Shown in pieces: positions 51,741-59,640 of a stretch of 64,000 nucleotides of DNA. Origin of the DNA: RPQJ01 sp963706755 (GTDB lineage Bacteria; Pseudomonadota; Gammaproteobacteria; Steroidobacterales; Steroidobacteraceae). The stretch is taken from positions 62,001 to 126,000 of the forward strand of contig CAVPNH010000007.1 in assembly GCA_963706755.1 (NCBI GenBank), in the 5' to 3' direction. The notes beneath the pieces are model-generated. The model was not told the origin of the DNA, ran no database searches, and saw only the letters and a program-made list of their open reading frames with translations. The position numbers and the translations under genes are program-made. Position 1 is the first letter of the stretch; each line of letters opens with the position of its first letter.

Positions 51741-51962
51741 GTGGCGCCATTCATCGTCGCAGCCGTTGCGCTGCTCGTCGCGCTCGGCGCGGCCGCCCGT
51801 GCGAGGCGACGCGCGGCCAGGCGTGCGGTGGAGGAACGCGAGCGGGCGCGCCGTCGTCGTCGAAGCATGCCGCTCGTGTCCGCGAACCTGCGTGGCCTGC
51901 CGCAGGAACGCGAGGATCTCTGGAAGCCCGACACGACCGTCGGCAAGGACCGCGCCGCCTGA
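51741..51962 (+). CDS. Small single-pass membrane protein
   Basis: Protein of 73 residues from GTG 51741, with GGAG 13 bases upstream. A hydrophobic helix at 3-16 (FIVAAVALLVALGA) precedes a run of arginines (ARARRRAARRAVEERERARRRRRS) and a short tail (LRGLPQEREDLWKP). The design, a helix followed by a basic tail, is that of a small inner-membrane protein. No family is recognised. Base use resembles coding DNA, but the length makes it uncertain. Confidence 0.45.
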   Translation: MAPFIVAAVALLVALGAAARARRRAARRAVEERERARRRRRSMPLVSANLRGLPQEREDLWKPDTTVGKDRAA

Positions 51963-52072
51963 ACCCGCTTATGCGCGTGAGAGGTGCGCCAGGGACGCGG
52001 CCTCCGCGTCCGCCTCGAAGCCGACGGCGCCGCAGTGGCAGCTGCCGCGGTGGGTAAGGAGAGTCGTCGTGC

Positions 52073-52990
52073 TCATGGCGGCACGACCACGTTGAGCGCC
52101 TGCCTCAGCACCGAGAACTCCGCCGGCGTCCGGCCGGACATCTGTCCGTCGGCCTGGATCTCCGCGGGCGGATCCGCCTCGACGCGGACCCTGGCCGCGC
52201 GGGCGTGATGCACAGCCGGGTCGCCCAGGAGCGTGCCGCGATAGAGCTTCACGAACTTGGGCAGCACCGCGAGGAGTCCGAGCTCCTGCACCATGACGAC
52301 GTCGAGCAGGCCGTCGTCCGTGCGTGCCAACGGCGCAACGTGCATGCGGTTGCCGCAGTACTGCGCATTGGCCGCGAACACGAGCAGCATCCGGTCCTCG
52401 AACTTCGCTCCATCTGCGTCGATCCGGAATCGCGGGGCGCGGTACGAGAGGAGCCCGCTGATTGCGACCCGCAGGTAGGTGAGCGCCGACGGCACGGGAC
52501 GCGGAATCCTGGCCGTCATGTAGGCGTCGTACCCAGCGCCAGCGACGTTGATGAACCAGCGGCGCGGTGTCTGCGACCCGGGGTAATCAACCGTTCCGAC
52601 GTCGTGCAGCATCGAGCGGCCGGCGCAGATGGCCGCGGCAACCCCCGACGGGGGACGGCCGATGCCGAGGGACCTCGCCCAGTCGTTGCCCGTGCCGGTC
52701 GGCGCGACCGCGAGCGTCACCTCGCGCGTGTCGGCGAGTCCCGCATTCATTACGCCGTTCAATATGTCGTTGACCGACCCGTCGCCGCCCGCGGCGATCA
52801 GCCGGCGCCGCCCCTCCAGGACGGCCCGCCGCGCGATCACTTCGCCGTCCTGGGGACGCTGCGTGCGAACCACGTCGAGCGGCACGCCTGCAGTGCGGAG
52901 AGCCGCCTCGATGCCGTCCCAGCGTCCGCGCGCATGCGGCAGCCCCGCCACCGGGTTGACGATCGCGAGCCAGGTACCGGACGGAGACAT
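52073..52990 (-). CDS. Diacylglycerol kinase-like lipid kinase (YegS/DagK family)
   Basis: Lipid kinase of 305 residues with the catalytic-domain motifs AIVNPVAG at the N-terminus, IAAGGDGSVND near 72 and VAPTGTGNDWARSLG near 105. The family phosphorylates diacylglycerol or related lipids (YegS, DagK, BmrU). ATG 52990 is chosen because the conserved start is there. It follows the DUF4124 gene on the same strand with a short gap; whether they act together is not clear. Confidence 0.9.
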   Translation of the reverse strand: MSPSGTWLAIVNPVAGLPHARGRWDGIEAALRTAGVPLDVVRTQRPQDGEVIARRAVLEGRRRLIAAGGDGSVNDILNGVMNAGLADTREVTLAVAPTGTGNDWARSLGIGRPPSGVAAAICAGRSMLHDVGTVDYPGSQTPRRWFINVAGAGYDAYMTARIPRPVPSALTYLRVAISGLLSYRAPRFRIDADGAKFEDRMLLVFAANAQYCGNRMHVAPLARTDDGLLDVVMVQELGLLAVLPKFVKLYRGTLLGDPAVHHARAARVRVEADPPAEIQADGQMSGRTPAEFSVLRQALNVVVPP

Positions 52991-53004
52991 CTCGCGGGAC
53001 AGTC

Positions 53005-53607
53005 TCAGCGAACCGGCGGGATGCAGTGCTCGTCCACGAAGGCCTGCTGCGCGTGCAACCGGTCGGGCGTCGCCTTCGAACCCTTGGCCGTCATGTCCGC
53101 GAGTTCGTTGCGCGCCTTGACGCACTCGGGTCCGTTCGCAACCCGGAGCTTCGCCGCCATCTCCTCCTGCTCACGCCGGTGTGCCGGGTCGCGGCTGCAG
53201 TTGGCGTCGGAAGTCTGCTTCAAGCGGTTGAGCTCCCCGGCGCTGGTCGGCTGCGTACCGCTCGTCAGGCGGTCTAGCGCCTCGAGCGCGATGACGCACT
53301 CCCGGTTTCGCAGGCTGGCCAGGACCTCCGAACGCTGCGCAGCCTGCGCCGGCGAGGCCGTGGGTCCCTTCTTCGCAGCGCTCGAGCCACCACCCTTCGA
53401 CGCCTTTCCGCCGCCGCCCGGGGATGAGCTGACGTCGAGCGTCTCGTACTTCACGCCGGCCGGTGGCTTCGAGCTCGAAAGATGCATGGTGCCGTGCTCG
53501 TCCACCCACTTGTAGATCGTGGACGCGGATGCGGGCACGGCGAGCGCCGCGCAGCACAGCACGGCGAAGAATGCATGTCTGGAACCGGGGCGGCCGTCTG
53601 GGATCAC
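53005..53607 (-). CDS. Secreted DUF4124 domain protein
   Basis: Protein of 200 residues with a signal peptide (FFAVLCCAALAVPASAS). The DUF4124 pattern IYKWVDEHGTMHLSSSKPPAGVKYE follows directly. A Gly/Ser/Lys linker leads to a helical, Cys-containing C-terminus (RNRECVIALEALDRL; PECVKARNELADM). The likely location is the periplasm; function unknown. Translation begins with GTG 53605-53607. Confidence 0.83.
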   Translation of the reverse strand: MIPDGRPGSRHAFFAVLCCAALAVPASASTIYKWVDEHGTMHLSSSKPPAGVKYETLDVSSSPGGGGKASKGGGSSAAKKGPTASPAQAAQRSEVLASLRNRECVIALEALDRLTSGTQPTSAGELNRLKQTSDANCSRDPAHRREQEEMAAKLRVANGPECVKARNELADMTAKGSKATPDRLHAQQAFVDEHCIPPVR

Positions 53608-53654
53608 GGTGCGGATGTTAGCGCGAACCCACCGACTGTAACCGGCTGTCGTCA

Positions 53655-53669
53655 GGCGCCGGTGGCGCC
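53655..53669 (-). terminator. Possible hairpin end of the kor operon
   Basis: GGCGCC (53655-53660) and GGCGCC (53664-53669) with a 3-base loop lie 4 bases after the korB stop. There is no T-run; weak evidence only. Confidence 0.3.
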
Positions 53670-53673
53670 CGGC

Positions 53674-54729
53674 TCACGCGTAGCGCTTCAGGATCTTTGC
53701 GAGCCCCGCGGAACCCGGGTGCAGCTTCTCGTATGGCACCTGGTTCAGCGGCACGTCGGTCGTGTCCGCCATCGCGTGCATGTCCGGACCGCTCGACGAC
53801 ACGAAGATGAGCCCCGTGACGTGCTCGCCCTGGCGCAGCTTGGTGCGCAGGTACTCGAACGCCTTGCCACGGTGAGTGGGGTCGTAGTCCTTGTCGAGTT
53901 TACGGAGCACGATCTGGCTGCCGTCGTGCATCTGCACCGGCAATGCCTCGCCCTCGGCGTACGACGCCTTGATCTCCTGGCGCGGCGGGATGTAGTCGGC
54001 GTGCACGGCCTCGTGGTAGTGCTCGCGCGTGAAGGCGTAGCTCTTGGTCGAGCCCACGTGGTCGTTGAAGGTCACGCAGGGCGAGATCACGTCGATCATC
54101 GCGAAGCCCTTGTGCATGAGCCCCGCCTGGATGAGCGGCACGAGCTGTTCCCTGTCGCCCGAGAAGCTGCGCGCGATGAAGGTGCCTCCGAGCGAGAGCG
54201 CCGCGAGGCACGGGTCCACCGGCGCCTGCTGGTTCTCCTCGCCCTTCTTCGACTTCGTGCCGATGTCGGCGGAGGCGGAGAACTGGCCCTTGGTCAGCCC
54301 GTACACCCCGTTGTTCTCGCAGATATAGAGCATGTTCACGTTGCGCCGGATGGCGTGCGCGAACTGGCCGAAGCCGATTGACAGCGAGTCACCGTCGCCC
54401 GAGACGCCGATGTAGTGCAGGTTCTTGTTGGCCGCGTTCGCCCCGGTCGCGACCGAGGGCATTCGGCCGTGCACGCCGTTGAAGCCGTGCGCGCCGCTGG
54501 CGAAATAGGCGGTTGTCTTCGATGAGCAGCCGATACCCGAGAGTTTCACCAGGTGCTCAGGCCGCAGGCTCAGTCCCCACAGTGCCTCGATGATCGAGGC
54601 CGTGACCGAGTCGTGCCCGCAGCCCGCGCAGAGCGTGGACATCGCACCCTCGTAGTCGCGGCGCGTGAGCCCGAGCTCGTTCACCGGCAGGTCGGGGTGG
54701 CGGACTTTTGGCTTGTTGATGAAGGACAT
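53674..54729 (-). CDS. korB: 2-oxoacid:ferredoxin oxidoreductase, beta subunit
   Basis: TPP-binding beta subunit of 351 residues. LCAGCGHDS (33-41) and IGCSSKTTAY carry cysteines for a [4Fe-4S] cluster. The TPP/Mg2+ motif is GDGDSLSIG (about 110-118) with NNGVYGLTKGQ; HVGSTKSY follows. With the alpha subunit it would oxidise a 2-oxoacid (most likely 2-oxoglutarate) and CoA, releasing CO2 and reducing ferredoxin. Last of the three-gene set, 15 bases after korA. The substrate is inferred from context and homologues, not from a diagnostic residue. Confidence 0.92.
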   Translation of the reverse strand: MSFINKPKVRHPDLPVNELGLTRRDYEGAMSTLCAGCGHDSVTASIIEALWGLSLRPEHLVKLSGIGCSSKTTAYFASGAHGFNGVHGRMPSVATGANAANKNLHYIGVSGDGDSLSIGFGQFAHAIRRNVNMLYICENNGVYGLTKGQFSASADIGTKSKKGEENQQAPVDPCLAALSLGGTFIARSFSGDREQLVPLIQAGLMHKGFAMIDVISPCVTFNDHVGSTKSYAFTREHYHEAVHADYIPPRQEIKASYAEGEALPVQMHDGSQIVLRKLDKDYDPTHRGKAFEYLRTKLRQGEHVTGLIFVSSSGPDMHAMADTTDVPLNQVPYEKLHPGSAGLAKILKRYA

Positions 54730-54744
54730 TGGTCAGTTCTCGCG

Positions 54745-56586
54745 TCAGTTGGTCGCGGCCATGCTGGCGCGCTTCGCGTCGCCGAGTTCCGCCAGCACGG
54801 CATCCACGATTCCCTTCGAGGTCATGGGCAGGCCGCTGTAGTGCAGGATGGAGTGCAGCTTGGATTTCGGCACGTCCGTCTCGAGCGTGAGCAGCGAGCG
54901 CAACTGCGCGTCGCGGTTCTGCTCGACGACGAAGATCTTCGCGTGCGAGGCCATGAAGGCCTCGACTTCCTTGGTGAACGGGAACGCCTTGATGCGCATG
55001 TAGTCGATCGGAATGCCGCGCTTCGCCAGGATGTCGCGCGCCTCGTTGACCGCGCCGCGGCTGCTGCCGATCGCGACCAGGCCGATGTCGCTCGTGCCGG
55101 TCGCCTCGATGACCGGGCGCGGCACCAGCGACGCCGCGCGCTTGAACTTGCGCAACAGCCGGTCCAGCACGACCTGGTACTCCGCGGAGTCCTCGGTGTA
55201 GCCGCCGTACTGGTTGTGGCCCGAGCCGCGCGTGAAGTACGCGCCCTTCGCCGATACGCCGGGCAGCGTGCGGTACGGGATGCCGTCGTCGTCCTTGTCG
55301 AGGTAGCGGTGGAACTTCGGGAGCGCCTCGATCTCCTCCTTCGTCAGCACCTTGCCGCGGTCCGGGCGGTAGCTGTCGTCCCACTTGAGGTCCGGGCACA
55401 TCCAGTCGTTCATGCCGATGTCGATGTCGGAGAGCACGAACACGGGCGTCTGCAGGCGCTCGGCCAGGTCGAAGGCCTGCACCGTCATGTAGAAGCATTC
55501 CTCGGGATTCGAGGGGAACAGCAGCACGTGCTTCGTGTCGCCGTGCGAGGCGTACGCGCAGAGCATGATGTCGCACTGCTGGGTACGCGTCGGCATGCCG
55601 GTCGAGGGCCCCACGCGCTGCACGTCGAAGATCACGGCCGGCACCTCGGCGTAGTACGCGAGGCCGATGAACTCGCTCATGAGCGAGATGCCGGGGCCGC
55701 TGGTGGCCGTGAAGGCGCGCGCGCCGTTCCAGTTGGCGCCGAGCACCATGCCGATCGCCGAGAGCTCGTCCTCGGCCTGGATCACCGCGTAGTTGGCCTT
55801 GCCGGTCTCCGGGTCCACGCGCAGCTTCGCGCAGAACGACTTGAACGCGTCCATGAGCGAGGTGGACGGCGTGATCGGGTACCAGGGGCCGACGGTCGCT
55901 CCGGCGTACACGGCGCCGAGGCCGGCCGCGGTGTTGCCGTCGATCATGACGTGCCCGGCGGTCTTGTCCATGCGCTCGACCCGCAGGGTGAGCGGGCAGG
56001 GCAGGCTCGCCTTCGCGTAGTCGTAGCCCAGCTGCACGGCCTTCATGTTGGCGTCCACGAGCGCGGGCTTCTTCGCGTAGCTCTCGGTCAGGAGCTGCCG
56101 GATCACCTCGACGTCGATGTCGAGCAGCGCCGCCAGCACGCCCGCGTACATCACGTTCTTCATCAGGATGCGATTTCGCACGCCGACGAAGTTCTCGTTG
56201 CAGATCCGGGCGAACGGCACGCCGAGGATCGTGATGTCCTCGCGGGCGAGCACCGCCGATCGCGGCCAGGTGGAGTCGTAGACCAGGTATCCGCCCTGCG
56301 AGACCTCGCGCACGTCCTTCTGGTAGGTCTCGCCGTTCATCGCGACCATGAGGTCCACACGGCCGGAGCGCGCGACGTAGCCGTCCTTCGTCACGCGGAT
56401 CTCGTACCAGGTGGGCAGGCCCTGGATGTTGGACGGGAAGAAGTTCTTCCCCATCACGGGCACGCCCATGCGGAAGATGGCCTTCATCAGCAGCGAATTG
56501 GCACTGGCCGAGCCCGTGCCATTCACATTCGCCAGCTTGATGACGAAGTCGTTTACGCGGTCTTGCGGCTTTGCGGGCTGGGCCAT
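54745..56586 (-). CDS. korA: 2-oxoacid:ferredoxin oxidoreductase, alpha (gamma-alpha fused) subunit
   Basis: Fused gamma-alpha subunit of 613 residues. The N-terminal gamma domain (ANVNGTGSASANSLLMKAIFRMG to about 195) binds the CoA side. The alpha pyrimidine domain has YPITPSTSLMD near 245 and ATSGPGISLMSEF near 305. ATG 56586 lies 34 bases inside the upstream flavoprotein gene, so translation is coupled. No CxxC cluster is present, as is usual for this subunit. Confidence 0.93.
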   Translation of the reverse strand: MAQPAKPQDRVNDFVIKLANVNGTGSASANSLLMKAIFRMGVPVMGKNFFPSNIQGLPTWYEIRVTKDGYVARSGRVDLMVAMNGETYQKDVREVSQGGYLVYDSTWPRSAVLAREDITILGVPFARICNENFVGVRNRILMKNVMYAGVLAALLDIDVEVIRQLLTESYAKKPALVDANMKAVQLGYDYAKASLPCPLTLRVERMDKTAGHVMIDGNTAAGLGAVYAGATVGPWYPITPSTSLMDAFKSFCAKLRVDPETGKANYAVIQAEDELSAIGMVLGANWNGARAFTATSGPGISLMSEFIGLAYYAEVPAVIFDVQRVGPSTGMPTRTQQCDIMLCAYASHGDTKHVLLFPSNPEECFYMTVQAFDLAERLQTPVFVLSDIDIGMNDWMCPDLKWDDSYRPDRGKVLTKEEIEALPKFHRYLDKDDDGIPYRTLPGVSAKGAYFTRGSGHNQYGGYTEDSAEYQVVLDRLLRKFKRAASLVPRPVIEATGTSDIGLVAIGSSRGAVNEARDILAKRGIPIDYMRIKAFPFTKEVEAFMASHAKIFVVEQNRDAQLRSLLTLETDVPKSKLHSILHYSGLPMTSKGIVDAVLAELGDAKRASMAATN

Positions 56587-58394
56587 GTGTGGTCGCTGGC
56601 GTGGGGCAGGTTGATCTTCGACTTCTGCATGTCCCAGGCGGCCGTCGGGCAGCGCTCGGCGCAGAGTCCGCAGTGCACGCAGAGGTCCTCGTCCTTCACC
56701 ATGACGCGGCCCGTCTGCTTCAGGGGAGCCGACACGTACAGCGTCTGGCCTGGATTCCTGCGCGGGGCCTTGAGCCGGGTCGAGAGCTCGGCTTCCTCGC
56801 CGTCGCGCGTGATGGTGAGGCAATCCGTCGGGCAGATGTCGATGCAGGCGTCGCACTCGATGCAGAGCTTCGTGTCGAACACGGTCTGCACGTCGCAGTT
56901 GAGGCAGCGCTGCACTTCGGCCGCGGCCTGCTCGGCGTCGAAGCCGAGCTCGACCTCGATGTTGAGCTGCTTGAATCGCTCCTTGAGGCTCACGTGCGGC
57001 ACGAGCCGCCGCTCGACGGGGTTGTAGTCGTTCTTGTACGACCACTCGTGCAGGCCCATCTTGCGGGAGGAGAGGTTCATGGTCGGCGGCAGCCGCTCGG
57101 TGACCGGCTGGCCCATGCAGAAATTATGGATCGAGATCGCGGCCTGGTGACCGTGCTCGACCGCCCAGATGATGTTCTTCGGGCCGAACGCCGCATCGCC
57201 GCCGAAGAATACCTCGGGGCGCGTGGACTGGAAGGTGACCTTGTCCACCACTGGCACGTGCCACTTGTCGAACTTCACGCCCGCGTCGTCCTCGATCCAG
57301 GGGAAGGCGTTTTCCTGCCCGATGGCGAGGATCACGTCGTCGGCCGGGAAGAACTCCTCGCCCACGACCTGCTCCGCGACGATGCGCCCGCGCGCGTCGA
57401 TCTCGTACTGCATCCTGTCGAACAGCATGCCGGTGAGGCGGCCGTTCTCGACGACGAAGCTCTTCGGCGCGTGGTTGACGACGATCTCGACGTTCTCTGA
57501 TTCCGCGTCCTCCAGTTCCCATTCGGAGGCCTTGAAGAACTGGCGTGGCTTGCGCGCCATCACCTTCACGTCCTTCGCGCCGAGGCGCAGCGAGGAGCGG
57601 CAGCAGTCCATCGCGGTGTTGCCGACGCCGATGATGAGCACCCGCTCGCCGATCTTATCGAGGTGCTTGAACGCGACGGACTCGAGCCAGTCGATGCCGA
57701 TGTGGATGTTGGCCGCGCCTTCCTTGCGACCCGGGAGCGTGAGCTCCTTGCCCTTGGGCGCGCCGCTGCCGACGAAGACCGCGTCAAAGCCGCCCGTCGC
57801 GAGCAGTTTCCGCAGGCTCTCGACACGCGAGTCGTAGCGGATCTCGGCGCCCATGCCCGTGATGTAGCCGATCTCCTCGTCGATCACGCTCTCCGGCAGG
57901 CGGAAGGCCGGGATGTTGGTGCGCATGAGGCCGCCGGGCTTCGCCCACTGCTCGAGGATCACGACCTCGTAGCCGAGCGGCAGCAGGTCGTTCGCCACCG
58001 TGAGCGAGGCGGGTCCCGCGCCGATGCAGGCCACGCGCTTGCCGTTCTTCTTTTCCGGCACGACCGGCAGCCGGTCGACGATGGAATCCTTGTGGTCTGC
58101 GGCGACGCGCTTCAGTCGGCAGATCGCCACCGGCTTGTCTTCGACGCGGCCGCGCCGGCAGGCCGGCTCACAGGGCCGGTCGCACACGCGACCGAGGATG
58201 CCCGGGAACACGTTTGACTCCCGGTTGACCACGTAGGCCTCCGAGAACTGCCCGAGCGCGATCAGGCGGATGTATTCAGGGACGTCGGTGTGAGCCGGGC
58301 AGGCCCACTGGCAGTCCACGACCCGGTGGAAATAGTCCGGGTTCGTCGTGTCGGTCGGTTGCACGAGCGGGTGAGTCCAAGCGTCCGGAGACAA
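56553..58394 (-). CDS. GltD-like NAD(P)H:ferredoxin-type flavoprotein subunit
   Basis: Protein of 613 residues built from a GltD/DPYD-N-like Fe-S region, an FAD/NAD(P) oxidoreductase core and a C-terminal two-cluster ferredoxin. The N-terminal Cys set is CQWACPAHTDVP and CDRPCEPACRRG. The FAD motif is GAGPASLT with VVILEQWAKPGG; the NAD(P) loop is IGVGNTAMDC. The C-terminus reads CIECDACIDICPTDC and CVHCGLCAERCP. It would pass electrons between the KorAB ferredoxin site and NAD(P)+. A similar third subunit is known in the 2-oxoglutarate:NADP+ oxidoreductase of Azoarcus-type bacteria. First gene of the operon. Confidence 0.9.
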   Translation of the reverse strand: MSPDAWTHPLVQPTDTTNPDYFHRVVDCQWACPAHTDVPEYIRLIALGQFSEAYVVNRESNVFPGILGRVCDRPCEPACRRGRVEDKPVAICRLKRVAADHKDSIVDRLPVVPEKKNGKRVACIGAGPASLTVANDLLPLGYEVVILEQWAKPGGLMRTNIPAFRLPESVIDEEIGYITGMGAEIRYDSRVESLRKLLATGGFDAVFVGSGAPKGKELTLPGRKEGAANIHIGIDWLESVAFKHLDKIGERVLIIGVGNTAMDCCRSSLRLGAKDVKVMARKPRQFFKASEWELEDAESENVEIVVNHAPKSFVVENGRLTGMLFDRMQYEIDARGRIVAEQVVGEEFFPADDVILAIGQENAFPWIEDDAGVKFDKWHVPVVDKVTFQSTRPEVFFGGDAAFGPKNIIWAVEHGHQAAISIHNFCMGQPVTERLPPTMNLSSRKMGLHEWSYKNDYNPVERRLVPHVSLKERFKQLNIEVELGFDAEQAAAEVQRCLNCDVQTVFDTKLCIECDACIDICPTDCLTITRDGEEAELSTRLKAPRRNPGQTLYVSAPLKQTGRVMVKDEDLCVHCGLCAERCPTAAWDMQKSKINLPHASDHTWPSPQSRKTA

Positions 58395-58648
58395 GGGCGG
58401 CAGCTTAGCGGTTCTGCCGGGGCGCGCAACCGTCCGGCGGGTCCGCTGCTGCGACGCAGCACGGCGGACGGGTCTTGTCGGTTATGTCGGCTTGCCCCCA
58501 TGCGTCAAGACGCACGAGGTAGATTTGTGACCGCCGACACAACTTCTAGTAATTAGCCCTTATGCAGGGCCGACGGGGACGTGAGACAAGTGAAGTCGCG
58601 GATGGGAGCCGTGCCGTCTTCGCGGAGCGGATTCCCCGAGGTAACTGG
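58395..58648. other. Intergenic region upstream of the kor operon and the secreted protein
   Basis: 254 bases without a gene. It holds an imperfect GC hairpin (58441-58469) and a small perfect one, TGCGTC-AA-GACGCA (58501-58514). A moderately AT-rich stretch (58530-58560) could hold divergent promoters, but no confident pair was found. Confidence 0.4.
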
Positions 58649-59092
58649 GTGAGGACCTGCATTGCAGCGTTGACTCTCCTGGCGGCCATTCCCCTGGCGG
58701 CCGACGCCGGTGACGTGCGCGCGAATTTCGTCGTCTCCGCAGTCGTTCCCGCCCGTGCGAGCCTCGAAGCTGTTACCCAGCCTGCGTTGCTCTCGGTGTC
58801 CGAGGACGACGTGGCGCGAGGCTACGTGGACGTCGCCGCCGCCTACCGCGTCAGGAACAACGACCCGGCCGGCTACCTGCTGCGACTCGTGCCACTGGTC
58901 GGGCTCACGAGCGCGATCGAGGTCAGCGGCCTCGCGACCCCGGTCGTGATGAGGGAAGACGTGGTGGAGGTGACGCAGCCGGCGGCCCTGCAGGCCCGCG
59001 ACCTCAACCTGAGGTTCCGCCTCACGCTCGATCCGGGAGCGACTGCGGGCATCTACCCGCTGCCGGTGCAGGTGTCGGTCGCGACTCTCTAG
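58649..59092 (+). CDS. Secreted fimbria-associated protein of unknown function
   Basis: Protein of 147 residues from GTG 58649, preceded by GAGG. A signal peptide (CIAALTLLAAIPLAADA) precedes a domain predicted to be all beta (ANFVVSAVVPARASLEAV; VRNNDPAGYLLRLVPLVG; LRFRLTLDPGATAGIYPLPVQVSV). The ending resembles the C-terminal strands of spore-coat-U/fimbrial subunits. It converges with the SCPU gene and seems to belong to the pilus cluster. I do not recognise the family with certainty. Confidence 0.65.
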   Translation: MRTCIAALTLLAAIPLAADAGDVRANFVVSAVVPARASLEAVTQPALLSVSEDDVARGYVDVAAAYRVRNNDPAGYLLRLVPLVGLTSAIEVSGLATPVVMREDVVEVTQPAALQARDLNLRFRLTLDPGATAGIYPLPVQVSVATL

Positions 59093-59117
59093 CCCGCGGG
59101 CCAGCGCCCGCGCCGCG

Positions 59118-59635
59118 TCAGAACGTCAGCGTGATGACGATCGTGTCCGCATACGTGCCCGGCGCCGCGTCCTGCAGGGCCGGCGCACGCCCGTAGACCG
59201 TGTACGTCGCCGACTTCGTGCCGTTGCCCTGGCCAGGGCCGACCGCGAGCGTCCCCGTGATGAGCGAGCTGCCACCGGTGCCGTTGCCCCAGACGATGGT
59301 GCGTGTCGCATCGCGGTACAGGTTGTAATTGAGCCGCGGTGTGCCCGCCCTCATGTATCTCTGGGAATGGGCGCCACTCGATCCGGTGGACAGCGCAACC
59401 GAATAGTTGACGCGCGTGTTGGCGGGCCCTGTGTTGACGCAGGTCACGGTGACGGTGCCCGTGGAATCATCGGGCGTGGTCGCAAGCGGGTCGTACAAGC
59501 CGAAGGCGACGCCGCCCACGGTAACGTTGCAGTCCGCGGAGCCTGGACGCGCCCAGCGAGGAGCAGGGCAGGCATTGCCAGCACGCACAGGAGCACAGCG
59601 CGGGGAGCGCTTGCGCTCGTTCGTGTCGTGTCCAT
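59118..59635 (-). CDS. Spore coat U (SCPU) domain pilus protein, frameshifted
   Basis: Csu-type subunit. A signal peptide from ATG 59635 (RAVLLCVLAMPALLLAGRVQA) and the SCPU domain (ADCNVTVGGVAFGLYDPL, then DSTGTVTVTC and PGTYADTIVITLTF) lie in different frames. One missing base near 59540-59543 joins VQA to SADCNV. The product would be about 172 residues. It follows the usher by 5 bases and, being last, may be the tip or minor subunit. The break may be an assembly error. Confidence 0.82.
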
Positions 59636-59640
59636 GGTCT

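Noticed and set aside
58441..58469. Terminator or riboswitch in the kor upstream region
   Set aside because: The GC hairpin needs a 2-base bulge, has no T-tail, and no known aptamer motif is present.
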